Shown here: positions 1-13,300 of the stretch, in pieces
How positions within the stretch are numbered: position 1 is the first letter of the stretch
How the letters are laid out: each line of letters opens with the position of its first letter
Source: Gordius sp. MW1
Taxonomy: Eukaryota > Nematomorpha > Gordioida > Gordea > Gordiidae
Length of the DNA stretch: 64,000 nt
Assembly: GCA_964036665.1 (NCBI GenBank)
Contig: OZ038526.1
Location: forward strand, 15,748,001 to 15,812,000
Reading direction: 5' to 3'
Notes under the pieces: generated by a model
What the model saw: only the letters and a program-made list of their open reading frames with translations
What the model was told of the DNA's origin: nothing
Databases searched by the model: none
Position numbers and translations under genes: made by a program

Positions 1-316
1 CGTGATTTCTATGATCCCAAGTAAAAATTTATCTGAATCTAAAAACTATTACTTTGAAATCATGATCGCATAGAGCAGTTTTCAAAAATTAAGCACTCAC
101 GTTGCGATACAACAAACTAATCGCAACAATAAAACGTTGTCTTTTGTCAAAATGATAGTTCTCGCAGCTTAAAACCTCTTTTCAGAAGTCAATCGAGGAT
201 AATAGGATTCTCAAATTGGCTTACTTTTATATATTTTTTCATGCTCTTTCACATAGAATCGAAAAAAATAAATATTTTTACCTCAAAATTTTTAACATAT
301 TTTTCTATAAACCGTA

Positions 317-329
317 TTCATCCGATGAA
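317..329. other. Conserved 6+1+6 dyad in the satellite monomer
   Basis: TTCATC-C-GATGAA is a perfect hyphenated palindrome, repeated in nearly all monomers. The retrotransposon at 40356 is inserted at the position equivalent to 313/314 here, 3 bp before this dyad. A few monomers carry changes in it (for example near 11420 and 6564). Confidence 0.75.
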
Positions 330-345
330 AGTTGTCGTTTTCAGA

Positions 346-689
346 CGTGGTTTCTATGATCCCAAGTAAAAATTTATCAGAATCTAAAAACTATTACTTT
401 AAAATCATGATCGCATAGAGCAGTTTTCAAAAATTAAGCACTCACGTTGCGATACAACAAACTAATCGCAACAATAAAGCGTTGTCTTTTGTCAAAATGA
501 TAGTTCTCGCAGCTTAAAACCTCTTTTCGGAAGTCAATCGAGGATAATAGGATTCTCAAATTGGCTTACTTTTATATATTTTTACATGCTCTTTCACATG
601 GAATAGAAAAAAATAAAAAATTTTGCCTCAAAATTTTTCACATATTTTTCTTTAACCGTATTCATCCGATGAAAGTTGTCGTTTTCAGA
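346..689 (+). repeat. Representative satellite monomer (344 bp)
   Basis: One full repeat unit, taken from cgtggtttctatg to the base before its next occurrence at 690. The first part, about 395-540 (catgatcgcatagagcag through cgcagcttaaaacctc), is nearly invariant from monomer to monomer. The second part, about 560-660 (cttacttttatatattt through the catatttttct tract), holds most of the subtype-defining changes and is dominated by A and T runs. It contains a perfect 8-bp inverted repeat (446-472) and a 6+1+6 dyad near its end. No frame stays open across a monomer. Confidence 0.95.
446..472. other. Conserved stem-loop (8-bp inverted repeat) in the satellite monomer
   Basis: GTTGCGAT (446-453) and ATCGCAAC (465-472) are exact reverse complements separated by an 11-base loop, acaacaaacta. 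The same element is in almost every monomer, for example 101-127 in the first one. It lies in the most conserved part of the repeat. Rare broken versions occur near 51365, 52390 and 53095. It could be a DNA cruciform or RNA hairpin, or a binding site for a dimeric protein; no function is shown by the sequence. Confidence 0.85.
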
Positions 690-2200
690 CGTGGTTTCTA
701 TGATCCCAAGTAAAAATTTATCAGAATCTAAAAACTATTACTTTGAAATCATGATCGCATAGAGCAGTTTTCAAAAATTAAGCACTCACGTTGCGATACA
801 ACAAACTAATCGCAACAATAAAACGTTGTCTTTTGTCAAAATGATAGTTCTCGCAGCTTAAAACCTTTTTTCGGAAGTCAATCGAGGATAATAGGATTCT
901 CAAATTGGCTTACTTTTATATATTTTTACATGCTCTTAGACATGGAATAGAAAAAAATAAAAAATTTTACCTCAAAATTTTTCACATATTTTTCTTTAAC
1001 CGTATTCATCCGATGAAAGTTGTCGTTTTCAGACGTGGTTTCTATGATCCCAAGTAAAAATTTATCAGAATCTCAAAACTATTACTTTGAAATCATGATC
1101 GCATAGAGCAGTTTTCAAAAATTAAGCACTCACGTTGCGATACAACAAACTAATCGCAACAATAAAACGTTGTCTTTTGTCAAAATGATAGTTCTCGCAG
1201 CTTAAAACCTCTTTTCGGAAATCAATCGAGGATAATAGGATTCTCAAATTAAATTACTTTTATATATTTTTTCATGCTCTTTCACATAGAATCGAAAAAA
1301 ATAAATATTTTTACCTCAAAATTTTTCACATATTTTTCTTTGAACCGTATTCATCCGATGAAAGTTGTCGTTTTCAGACGTGGTTTCTATGATCCCAAGT
1401 AAAAATTTATCAGAATCTAAAAACTATTACTTTGAAATCATGATCGCATAGAGCAGTTTTCAAAAATTAAGCACTCACGTTGCGATACAACAAACTAATC
1501 GCAACAATAAAACGTTGTCTTTTGTCAAAATGATAGTTCTCGCAGCTTAAAACCTCTTTTCGGAAGTCAATCGAGGATAATAGGATTCTCAAATTGGCTT
1601 ACTTTTATATATTTTTACATGCTCTTTCACATGGAATAGAAAAAAATAAAAAATTTTGCCTCAAAATTTTTCACATATTTTTCTTTAATTGTATTCATCC
1701 GATGAAAGTTGTCGTTTTCAGACGTGGTTTCTATGATCCCAAGTAAAAATTTATCAGAATCTAAAAACTATTACTTTGAAATCATGATCGCATAGAGCAG
1801 TTTTCAAAAATTAAGCACTCATGTTGCGATACAACAAACTAATCGCAACAATAAAACGTTGTCTTTTGTCAAAATGATAGTTCTTGCAGCTTAAAACCTC
1901 TTTTCGGAAGTCAATCGAGGATAATAGGATTCTCAAATTGAATTACTTTTATATATTTTTTCATGCTCTTTCACATAGAATCGAAAAAAATAAATATTTT
2001 TACCTCAAAATTGTTAACATATTTTTCTATAAACCGTATTCATCCGATGAAAGTTGTCGTTTTCAGACGTGGTTTCTATGATCCCAAGTAAAAATTTATC
2101 AGAATCTAAAAACTATTACTTTAAAATCATGATCGCATAGAGCAGTTTTCAAAAATTAAGCAATCACGTTGCGATACAACAAACTAATCGCAACAATAAA

Positions 2201-2227
2201 ACGTTGTCTTTAACGTTGTCTTTTGTC
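2201..2227 (+). repeat. 12-bp internal tandem duplication marking a monomer subtype
   Basis: The unit acgttgtcttta is inserted directly before the usual acgttgtctttt, so that acgttgtc occurs twice 12 bp apart. The same event is seen at about 3935, 4981, 6023, 8445, 9491, 11222, 12956, 15725, 17069, 18115, 22602 and 26057. It always travels with gcaatcac upstream and, in most copies, tatctttcatgcttttt downstream, so it marks one subtype copied many times rather than repeated independent slippage. It is absent to the right of about 26.1 kb. Confidence 0.85.
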
Positions 2228-2949
2228 AAAATGATAGTTCTCGCAGCTTAAAACCTCTTTTCGGAAGTCAATCGAGGATAATAGGATTCTCAAATTGGCT
2301 TACTTTTATATATCTTTCATGCTTTTTCACATAGAATCGAAAAAAATAAATATTTTTACCTCAAAATTTTTCACATATTTTTCTAAGAACCGTATTCATC
2401 CGATGAAAGTTGTCGTTTTCAGACGTGGTTTCGATGATCCTAAGTAAAAATTTATCAGAATCTAAAAACTATTACTTTGAAATCATGATCGCATAGAGCA
2501 GTTTTCAAAAATTAAGCACTCACGTTGCGATACAACAAACTAATCGCAACAATAAAACGTTGTCTTTTGTCAAAATGATAATTCTCGCAGCTTAAAACCT
2601 CTTTTCGGAAGTCAATCGAGGATAATAGGATTCTCAAATTGGCTTACTTTTATATATTTTTTCATGCTTTTTCACATAGAATCGAAAAAAATAAATATTT
2701 TTACCTCAAAATTTTTCACATATTTTTCTAAGAACCGTATTCATCCGATGAAAGTTGTCGTTTTCAGACGTGGTTTCTATGATCCCAAGTAAAAATTTAT
2801 CAGAATCTAAAAACTATTACTTTGAAATAATGATCGCATAGAGCAGTTTTCAAAAATTAAGCACTCACGTTGCGATACAACAAACTAATCGCAACAATAA
2901 AACGTTGTCTTTTGTCAAAATGATAGTTCTCGCAGCTTAAAACCTCTTT

Positions 2950-5798
2950 TCGGAAATCAATCGAGGATAATAGGATTCTCAAATTGAATTACTTTTATAT
3001 ATTTTTTCATGCTCTTTCACATAGAATCGAAAAAAATAAATAATTTTACCTCAAAATTTTTCACATATTTTTCTTTGAACCGTATTCATCCGATGAAAGT
3101 TGTCGTTTTCAGACGTGGTTTCTATGATCCCAAGTAAAAATTTATCAGAATCTAAAAACTATTACTTTGAAATCATGATCGCATAGAGCAGTTTTCAAAA
3201 ATTAAGCACTCACGTTGCGATACAACAAACTAATCGCAACAATAAAACGTTGTCTTTTGTCAAAATGATAGTTCTCGCAGCTTAAAACCTCTTTTCGGAA
3301 GTCAATCGAGGATAATAGGATTCTCAAATTGGCTTACTTTTATATATTTTTACATGCTCTTTCACATGGAATAGAAAAAATAAATATTTTTACCTCAAAA
3401 TTTTTCACATATTTTTCTTTGAACCGTATTCATCCGATGAAAGTTGTCGTTTTCAGACGTGGTTTCTATGATCCCAAGTAAAAATTTATCAGAATCTAAA
3501 AACTATTACTTTGAAATCATGATCGCATAGAGCAGTTTTCAAAAATTAAGCACTCACGTTGCGATACAACAAACTAATCGCAACAATAAAACGTTGTCTT
3601 TTGTCAAAATGATAGTTCTCGCAGCTTAAAACCTCTTTTCGGAAGTCAATCGAGGATAATAGGATTCTCAAATTGGCTTACTTTTATATATTTTTACATG
3701 CTCTTTCACATGGAATAGAAAAAATAAATATTTTTACCTCAAAATTTTTCACATATTTTTCTTTGAACCGTATTCATCCGATGAAAGTTGTCGTTTTCAG
3801 ACGTGGTTTCTATGATCCCAAGTAAAAATTTATCAGAATCTAAAAACTATTACTTTAAAATCATGATCGCATAGAGCAGTTTTCAAAAATTAAGCAATCA
3901 CGTTGCGATACAACAAACTAATCGCAACAATAAAACGTTGTCTTTAACGTTGTCTTTTGTCAAAATGATAGTTCTCGCAGCTTAAAACCTCTTTTCGTAA
4001 GTCAATCGAGGATAATAGGATTCTCAACTTGGCTTACTTTTATATATCTTTCATGCTTTTTCACATAGAATCGAAAAAAATAAATATTTTTACCTCAAAA
4101 TTTTTCACATATTTTTCTAAGAACCGTATTCATCCGATGAAAATTGTCGTTTTCAGACGTGGTTTCGATGATCCTAAGTAAAAATTTATCAGAATCTAAA
4201 AACTATTACTTTGAAATCATGATCGCATAGAGCAGTTTTCAAAAATTAAGCACTCACGTTGCGATACAACAAACTAATCGCAACAATAAAACGTTGTCTT
4301 TTGTCAAAATGATAGTTCTCGCAGCTTAAAACCTCTTTTCGGAAGTCAATCGAGGATAATAGGAGTCTCAAATTGGCTTACTTTTATATATTTTTTCATG
4401 CTCTTTCACATAGAATCGAAAAAAATAAAAAATTTTACCTCAAAAATTTTCACATATTTTTCTAAGAACCGTATTCATCCGATGAAAGTTGTCGTTTTCA
4501 GACGTGGTTGTTATGATCCCAAGTAAAAATTTATCAGAATCTAAAAACTATTACTTTGAAATAATGATCGCATAGAGCAGTTTTCAAAAATTAAGCACTC
4601 ACGTTGCGATACAACAAACTAATCGCAACAATAAAACGTTGTCTTTTGTCAAAATGATAGTTCTCGCAGCTTAAAACCTCTTTTCGGAAATCAATCGAGG
4701 ATAATAGGATTCTCAAATTGAATTACTTTTATATATTTTTTCATGCTCTTTCACATAGAATCGAAAAAAATAAATATTTTTACCTCAAAATTTTTAACAT
4801 AATTTTCTATAAACCGTATTCATCCGATGAAAGTTGTCGTTTTCAGACGTGGTTTCTATGATCCCAAGTAAAAATTTATCAGAATCTAAAAACTATTACT
4901 TTAAAATCATGATCGCATAGAGCAGTTTTCAAAAATTAAGCAATCACGTTGCGATACAACAAACTAATCGCAACAATAAAACGTTGTCTTTAACGTTGTC
5001 TTTTGTCAAAATGATAGTTCTCGCAGCTTAAAACCTCTTTTCGGAAGTCAATCGAGGATAATAGGATTCTCAAATTGGCTTACTTTTATATATCTTTCAT
5101 GCTTTTTCACATAGAATCGAAAAAAATAAATATTTTTACCTCAAAATTTTTCACATATTTTTCTAAGAACCGTATTCATCCGATGAAAGTTGTCGTTTTC
5201 AGACGTGGTTTCGATGATCCTAAGTAAAAATTTATCAGAATCTAAAAACTATTACTTTGAAATCATGATCGCATAGAGCAGTTTTCAAAAATTAAGCACT
5301 CACGTTGCGATACAACAAACTAATCGCAACAATAAAACGTTGTCTTTTGTCAAAATGATAGTTCTCGCAGCTTAAAACCTCTTTTCGGAAGTCAATCGAG
5401 GATAATAGGAGTCTCAAATTGGCTTACTTTTATATATTTTTTCATGCTCTTTCACATAGAATCGAAAAAAATAAAAAATTTTACCTCAAAAATTTTCACA
5501 TATTTTTCTAAGAACCGTAATCATCCGATGAAAGTTGTCGTTTTCAGACGTGGTTTCTATGATCCCAAGTAAAAATTTATCAGAATCTAAAAACTATTAC
5601 TTTGAAATAATGATCGCATAGAGCAGTTTTCAAAAATTAAGCACTCACGTTGCGAGACAACAAACTAATCGCAACAATAAAACGTTGTCTTTTGTCAAAA
5701 TGATAGTTCTCGCAGCTTAAAACTTTCGGAAATCAATCGAGGATAATAGGATTCTCAAATTGAATTACTTTTATATATTTTTTCATGCTCTTTCACAT
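2950..5798 (+). repeat. Segmental repeat, copy 1 (partner at 7460-10308, offset 4510)
   Basis: Private variants recur exactly 4510 bp downstream: aaataattttacc (3041 and 7551), the 12-bp duplication (3935 and 8445; 4981 and 9491), and the shortened aaaactttcgg (5721 and 10231). The two copies diverge after about 5798/10308, where the second switches to the catggaatag subtype. This is an amplified block of about eight monomers, presumably from unequal exchange. Confidence 0.8.
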
Positions 5799-7459
5799 AG
5801 AATCGAAAAAAATAAATATTTTTACCTCAAAATTTTTAACATAATTTTCTATAAACCGTATTCATCCGATGAAAGTTGTCGTTTTCAGACGTGGTTTCTA
5901 TGATCCCAAGTAAAAATTTATCAGAATCTAAAAACTATTACTTTAAAATCATGATCGCATAGAGCAGTTTTCAAAAATTAAGCAATCACGTTGCGATACA
6001 ACAAACTAATCGCAACAATAAAACGTTGTCTTTAACGTTGTCTTTTGTCAAAATGATAGTTCTCGCAGCTTAAAACCTCTTTTCGGAAGTCAATCGAGGA
6101 TAATAGGATTCTCAAATTGGCTTACTTTTATATATCTTTCATGCTTTTTCACATAGAATCGAAAAAAATAAATATTTTTACCTCAAAATTTTTCACATAT
6201 TTTTCTAAGAACCGTATTCATCCGATGAAAGTTGTCGTTTTCAGACGTGGTTTCGATGATCCTAAGTAAAAATTTATCAGAATCTAAAAACTATTACTTT
6301 GAAATCATGATCGCATAGAGCAGTTTTCAAAAATTAAGCACTCACGTTGCGATACAACAAACTAATCGCAACAATAAAACGTTGTCTTTTGTCAAAATGA
6401 TAGTTCTCGCAGCTTAAAACCTCTTTTCGGAAGTCAATCGAGGATAATAGGAGTCTCAAATTGGCTTACTTTTATATATTTTTTCATGCTCTTTCACATA
6501 GAATCGAAAAAAATAAAAAATTTTACCTCAAAAATTTTCACATATTTTTCTAAGAACCGTATTCAACCGATGAAAGTTGTCGTTTTCAGACGTGGTTTCT
6601 ATGATCCCAAGTAAAAATTTATCAGAATCTAAAAACTATTACTTTAAAATCATGATCGCATAGAGCAGTTTTCAAAAATTAAGCACTCACGTTGCGATAC
6701 AACAAACTAATCGCAACAATAAAGCGTTGTCTTTTGTCAAAATGATAGTTCTCGCAGCTTAAAACCTCTTTTCGGAAGTCAATCGAGGATAATAGGATTC
6801 TCAAATTGGCTTACTTTTATATATTTTTACATGCTCTTTCACATGGAATAGAAAAAAATAAAAAATTTTGCCTCAAAATTTTTCACATATTTTTCTTTAA
6901 CCGTATTCATCCGATGAAAGTTGTCGTTTTCAGACGTGGTTTCTATGATCCCAAGTAAAAATTTATCAGAATCTAAAAACTATTACTTTGAAATCATGAT
7001 CGCATAGAGCAGTTTTCAAAAATTAAGCACTCACGTTGCGATACAACAAACTAATCGCAACAATAAAACGTTGTCTTTTGTCAAAATGATAGTTCTCGCA
7101 GCTTAAAACCTCTTTTCGGAAGTCAATCGAGGATAATAGGATTCTCAAATTGGCTTACTTTTATATATTTTTACATGCTCTTAGACATGGAATAGAAAAA
7201 AATAAAAAATTTTACCTCAAAATTTTTCACATATTTTTCTTTAACCGTATTCATCCGATGAAAGTTGTCGTTTTCAGACGTGGTTTCTATGATCCCAAGT
7301 AAAAATTTATCAGAATCTCAAAACTATTACTTTGAAATCATGATCGCATAGAGCAGTTTTCAAAAATTAAGCACTCACGTTGCGATACAACAAACTAATC
7401 GCAACAATAAAACGTTGTCTTTTGTCAAAATGATAGTTCTCGCAGCTTAAAACCTCTTT

Positions 7460-10308
7460 TCGAAAATCAATCGAGGATAATAGGATTCTCAAATTGAATT
7501 ACTTTTATATATTTTTTCATGCTCTTTCACATAGAATCGAAAAAAATAAATAATTTTACCTCAAAATTTTTCACATATTTTTCTTTGAACCGTATTCATC
7601 CGATGAAAGTTGTCGTTTTCAGACGTGGTTTCTATGATCCCAAGTAAAAATTTATCAGAATCTAAAAACTATTACTTTGAAATCATGATCGCATAGAGCA
7701 GTTTTCAAAAATTAAGCACTCACGTTGCGATACAACAAACTAATCGCAACAATAAAACGTTGTCTTTTGTCAAAATGATAGTTCTCGCAGCTTAAAACCT
7801 CTTTTCGGAAGTCAATCGAGGATAATAGGATTCTCAAATTGGCTTACTTTTATATATTTTTACATGCTCTTTCACATGGAATAGAAAAAATAAATATTTT
7901 TACCTCAAAATTTTTCACATATTTTTCTTTGAACCGTATTCATCCGATGAAAGTTGTCGTTTTCAGACGTGGTTTCTATGATCCCAAGTAAAAATTTATC
8001 AGAATCTAAAAACTATTACTTTGAAATCATGATCGCATAGAGCAGTTTTCAAAAATTAAGCACTCACGTTGCGATACAACAAACTAATCGCAACAATAAA
8101 ACGTTGTCTTTTGTCAAAATGATAGTTCTCGCAGCTTAAAACCTCTTTTCGGAAGTCAATCGAGGATAATAGGATTCTCAAATTGGCTTACTTTTATATA
8201 TTTTTACATGCTCTTTCACATGGAATAGAAAAAATAAATATTTTTACCTCAAAATTTTTCACATATTTTTCTTTGAACCGTATTCATCCGATGAAAGTTG
8301 TCGTTTTCAGACGTGGTTTCTATGATCCCAAGTAAAAATTTATCAGAATCTAAAAACTATTACTTTAAAATCATGATCGCATAGAGCAGTTTTCAAAAAT
8401 TAAGCAATCACGTTGCGATACAACAAACTAATCGCAACAACAAAACGTTGTCTTTAACGTTGTCTTTTGTCAAAATGATAGTTCTCGCAGCTTAAAACCT
8501 CTTTTCGTAAGTCAATCGAGGATAATAGGATTCTCAAATTGGCTTACTTTTATATATCTTTCATGCTTTTTCACATAGAATCGAAAAAAATAAATATTTT
8601 TACCTCAAAATTTTTCACATATTTTTCTAAGAACCGTATTCATCCGATGAAAATTGTCGTTTTCAGACGTGGTTTCGATGATCCTAAGTAAAAATTTATC
8701 AGAATCTAAAAACTATTACTTTGAAATCATGATCGCATAGAGCAGTTTTCAAAAATTAAGCACTCACGTTGCGATACAACAAACTAATCGCAACAATAAA
8801 ACGTTGTCTTTTGTCAAAATGATAGTTCTCGCAGCTTAAAACCTCTTTTCGGAAGTCAATCGAGGATAATAGGAGTCTCAAATTGGCTTACTTTTATATA
8901 TTTTTTCATGCTCTTTCACATAGAATCGAAAAAAATAAAAAATTTTACCTCAAAAATTTTCACATATTTTTCTAAGAACCGTATTCATCCGATGAAAGTT
9001 GTCGTTTTCAGACGTGGTTGTTATGATCCCAAGTAAAAATTTATCAGAATCTAAAAACTATTACTTTGAAATAATGATCGCATAGAGCAGTTTTCAAAAA
9101 TTAAGCACTCACGTTGCGATACAACAAACTAATCGCAACAATAAAACGTTGTCTTTTGTCAAAATGATAGTTCTCGCAGCTTAAAACCTCTTTTCGGAAA
9201 TCAATCGAGGATAATAGGATTCTCAAATTGAATTACTTTTATATATTTTTTCATGCTCTTTCACATAGAATCGAAAAAAATAAATATTTTTACCTCAAAA
9301 TTTTTAACATAATTTTCTATAAACCGTATTCATCCGATGAAAGTTGTCGTTTTCAGACGTGGTTTCTATGATCCCAAGTAAAAATTTATCAGAATCTAAA
9401 AACTATTACTTTAAAATCATGATCGCATAGAGCAGTTTTCAAAAATTAAGCAATCACGTTGCGATACAACAAACTAATCGCAACAATAAAACGTTGTCTT
9501 TAACGTTGTCTTTTGTCAAAATGATAGTTCTCGCAGCTTAAAACCTCTTTTCGGAAGTCAATCGAGGATAATAGGATTCTCAAATTGGCTTACTTTTATA
9601 TATCTTTCATGCTTTTTCACATAGAATCGAAAAAAATAAATATTTTTACCTCAAAATTTTTCACATATTTTTCTAAGAACCGTATTCATCCGATGAAAGT
9701 TGTCGTTTTCAGACGTGGTTTCGATGATCCTAAGTAAAAATTTATCAGAATCTAAAAACTATTACTTTGAAATCATGATCGCATAGAGCAGTTTTCAAAA
9801 ATTAAGCACTCACGTTGCGATACAACAAACTAATCGCAACAATAAAACGTTGTCTTTTGTCAAAATGATAGTTCTCGCAGCTTAAAACCTCTTTTCGGAA
9901 GTCAATCGAGGATAATAGGAGTCTCAAATTGGCTTACTTTTATATATTTTTTCATGCTCTTTCACATAGAATCGAAAAAAATAAAAAATTTTACCTCAAA
10001 AATTTTCACATATTTTTCTAAGAACCGTATTCATCCGATGAAAGTTGTCGTTTTCAGACGTGGTTTCTATGATCCCAAGTAAAAATTTATCAGAATCTAA
10101 AAACTATTACTTTGAAATAATGATCGCATAGAGCAGTTTTCAAAAATTAAGCACTCACGTTGCGATACAACAAACTAATCGCAACAATAAAACGTTGTCT
10201 TTTGTCAAAATGATAGTTCTCGCAGCTTAAAACTTTCGGAAATCAATCGAGGATAATAGGATTCTCAAATTGAATTACTTTTATATATTTTTTCATGCTC
10301 TTTCACAT
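7460..10308 (+). repeat. Segmental repeat, copy 2 (partner at 2950-5798)
   Basis: Copy of the block at 2950-5798 with only scattered single-base differences (for example near 7463, and 5656 versus 10166). Upstream, 6590-7440 instead matches 346-1200 at an offset of 6245 (shared rare variants: aaagcgttg at 477 and 6722, and gctcttagacatgg at 932 and 7177). The difference of 1735 bp equals five monomers, so one copy has gained or lost a 5-mer. Confidence 0.8.
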
Positions 10309-13300
10309 GGAATAGAAAAAAATAAAAAATTTTACCTCAAAATTTTTCACATATTTTTCTTTGAACCGTATTCATCCGATGAAACTTGTCGTTTTCAGAC
10401 GTGGTTTCTATGATCCCAAGTAAAAATTTATCAGAATCTCAAAACTATTACTTTGAAATCATGATCGCATAGAGCAGTTTTCAAAAATTAAGCACTCACG
10501 TTGCGATACAACAAACTAATCGCAACAATAAAACGTTGTCTTTTGTCAAAATGATAGTTCTCGCAGCTTAAAACCTCTTTTCGGAAGTCAATCGAGGATA
10601 ATAGGAGTCTCAAATTAAATTACTTTTATATATTTTTTCATGCTCTTTCACATAGAATCGAAAAAAATAAATATTTTTACCTCAAAATTTTTCACATATT
10701 TTTCTATAAACCGTATTCATCCGATGAAAGTTGTCGTTTTCAGACGTGGTTTCTATGATCCCAAGTAAAAATTTATCATAATCTAAAAACTATTACTTTA
10801 AAATCATGATCGCATAGAGCAGTTTTCAAAAATTAAGCACTCACGTTGCGATACAACAAACTAATCGCAACAATAAAACGTTGTCTTTTGTCAAAATGAT
10901 AGTTCTCGCAGCTTAAAACCTCTTTTCGGAAGTCAATCGAGGATAATAGGATTCTCAAATTGGCTTACTTTTATATATTTTTACATGCTCTTTCACATGG
11001 AATAGAAAAAATAAATATTTTTACCTCAACATTTTTCACATATTTTTCTTTGAACCGTATTCATCCGATGAAAGTTGTCGTTTTCAGACGTGGTTTCTAT
11101 GATCCCAAGTAAAAATTTATCAGAATCTAAAAACTATTACTTTAAAATCATGATCGCATAGAGCAGTTTTCAAAAATTAAGCAATCACGTTGCGATACAA
11201 CAAACTAATCGCAACAATAAAACGTTGTCTTTAACGTTGTCTTTTGTCAAAATGATAGTTCTCGCAGCTTAAAACCTCTTTTCGGAAGTCAATCGAGGAT
11301 AATAGGATTCTCAAATTGGCTTACTTTTATATATCTTTCATGCTTTTTCACATAGAATCGAAAAAAATAAATATTTTTACCTCAAAATTTTTCACATATT
11401 TTTCTAAGAACCGTATTCATTTGATGAAAGTTGTCGTTTTCAGACGTGGTTTCGATGATCCTAAGTAAAAATTTATCAGAATCTAAAAACTATTACTTTG
11501 AAATCATGATCGCATAGAGCAGTTTTCAAAAATTAAGCACTCACGTTGCGATACAACAAACTAATCGCAACAATAAAACGTTGTCTTTTGTCAAAATGAT
11601 AATTCTCGCAGCTTAAAACCTCTTTTCGGAAGTCAATCGAGGATAATAGGATTCTCAAATTGGCTTACTTTTATATATTTTTTCATGCTTTTTCACATAG
11701 AATCGAAAAAAATAAATATTTTTACCTCAACATTTTTCACATATTTTTCTAAGAACCGTATTCATCCGATGAAAGTTGTCGTTTTCAGACGTGGTTTCTA
11801 TGATCCCAAGTAAAAATTTATCAGAATCTAAAAACTATTACTTTGAAATAATGATCGCATAGAGCAGTTTTCAAAAATTAAGCACTCACGTTGCGATACA
11901 ACAAACTAATCGCAACAATAAAACGTTGTCTTTTGTCAAAATGATAGTTCTCGCAGCTTAAAACCTCTTTTCGGAAATCAATCGAGGATAATAGGATTCT
12001 CAAATTGAATTACTTTTATATATTTTTTCATGCTCTTTCACATAGAATCGAAAAAAATAAATATTTTTACCTCAAAATTTTTCACATATTTTTCTTTGAA
12101 CCGTATTCATCCGATGAAAGTTGTCGTTTTCAGACGTGGTTTCTATGATCCCAAGTAAAAATTTATCAGAATCTAAAAACTATTACTTTGAAATCATGAT
12201 CGCATAGAGCAGTTTTCAAAAATTAAGCACTCACGTTGCGATACAACAAACTAATCGCAACAATAAAACGTTGTCTTTTGTCAAAATGATAGTTCTCGCA
12301 GCTTAAAACCTCTTTTCGGAAGTCAATCGAGGATAATAGGATTCTCAAATTGGCTTACTTTTATATATTTTTACATGCTCTTTCACATGGAATAGAAAAA
12401 ATAAATATTTTTACCTCAAAATTTTTCACATATTTTTCTTTGAACCGTATTCATCCGATGAAAGTTGTCGTTTTCAGACGTGGTTTCTATGATCCCAAGT
12501 AAAAATTTATCAGAATCTAAAAACTATTACTTTGAAATCATGATCGCATAGAGCAGTTTTCAAAAATTAAGCACTCACGTTGCGATACAACAAACTAATC
12601 GCAACAATAAAACGTTGTCTTTTGTCAAAATGATAGTTCTCGCAGCTTAAAACCTCTTTTCGGAAGTCAATCGAGGATAATAGGATTCTCAAATTGGCTT
12701 ACTTTTATATATTTTTACATGCTCTTTCACATGAAATAGAAAAAATAAATATTTTTACCTCAACATTTTTCACATATTTTTCTTTGAACCGTATTCATCC
12801 GATGAAAGTTGTCGTTTTCAGACGTGGTTTCTATGATCCCAAGTAAAAATTTATCAGAATCTAAAAACTATTACTTTAAAATCATGATCGCATAGAGCAG
12901 TTTTCAAAAATTAAGCAATCACGTTGCGATACAACAAACTAATCGCAACAATAAAACGTTGTCTTTAACGTTGTCTTTTGTCAAAATGATAGTTTTCGCA
13001 GCTTAAAACCTCTTTTCGGAAGTCAATCGAGGATAATAGGATTCTCAAATTGGCTTACTTTTATATATCTTTCATGCTTTTTCACATAGAATCGAAAAAA
13101 ATAAATATTTTTACCTCAAAATTTTTCACATATTTTTCTAAGAACCGTATTCATCCGATGAAAGTTGTCGTTTTCAGACGTGGTTTCGATGATCCTAAGT
13201 AAAAATTTATCAGAATCTAAAAACTATTACTTTGAAATCATGATCGCATAGAGCAGTTTTCAAAAATTAAGCACTCACGTTGCGATACAACAAACTAATC

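Noticed and set aside
317-350. Hammerhead ribozyme in the satellite (ccgatgaaagttgtcg resembles CUGAUGA...GUC)
   Set aside because: The core has C for the required U, no stem II follows, and the GAAA box is not in a usable position on either strand.
525-545. CENP-B box (TTCG....A..CGGG) at ttttcggaagtcaatcgagg
   Set aside because: Only TTCG fits; the central A and the CGGG are absent.
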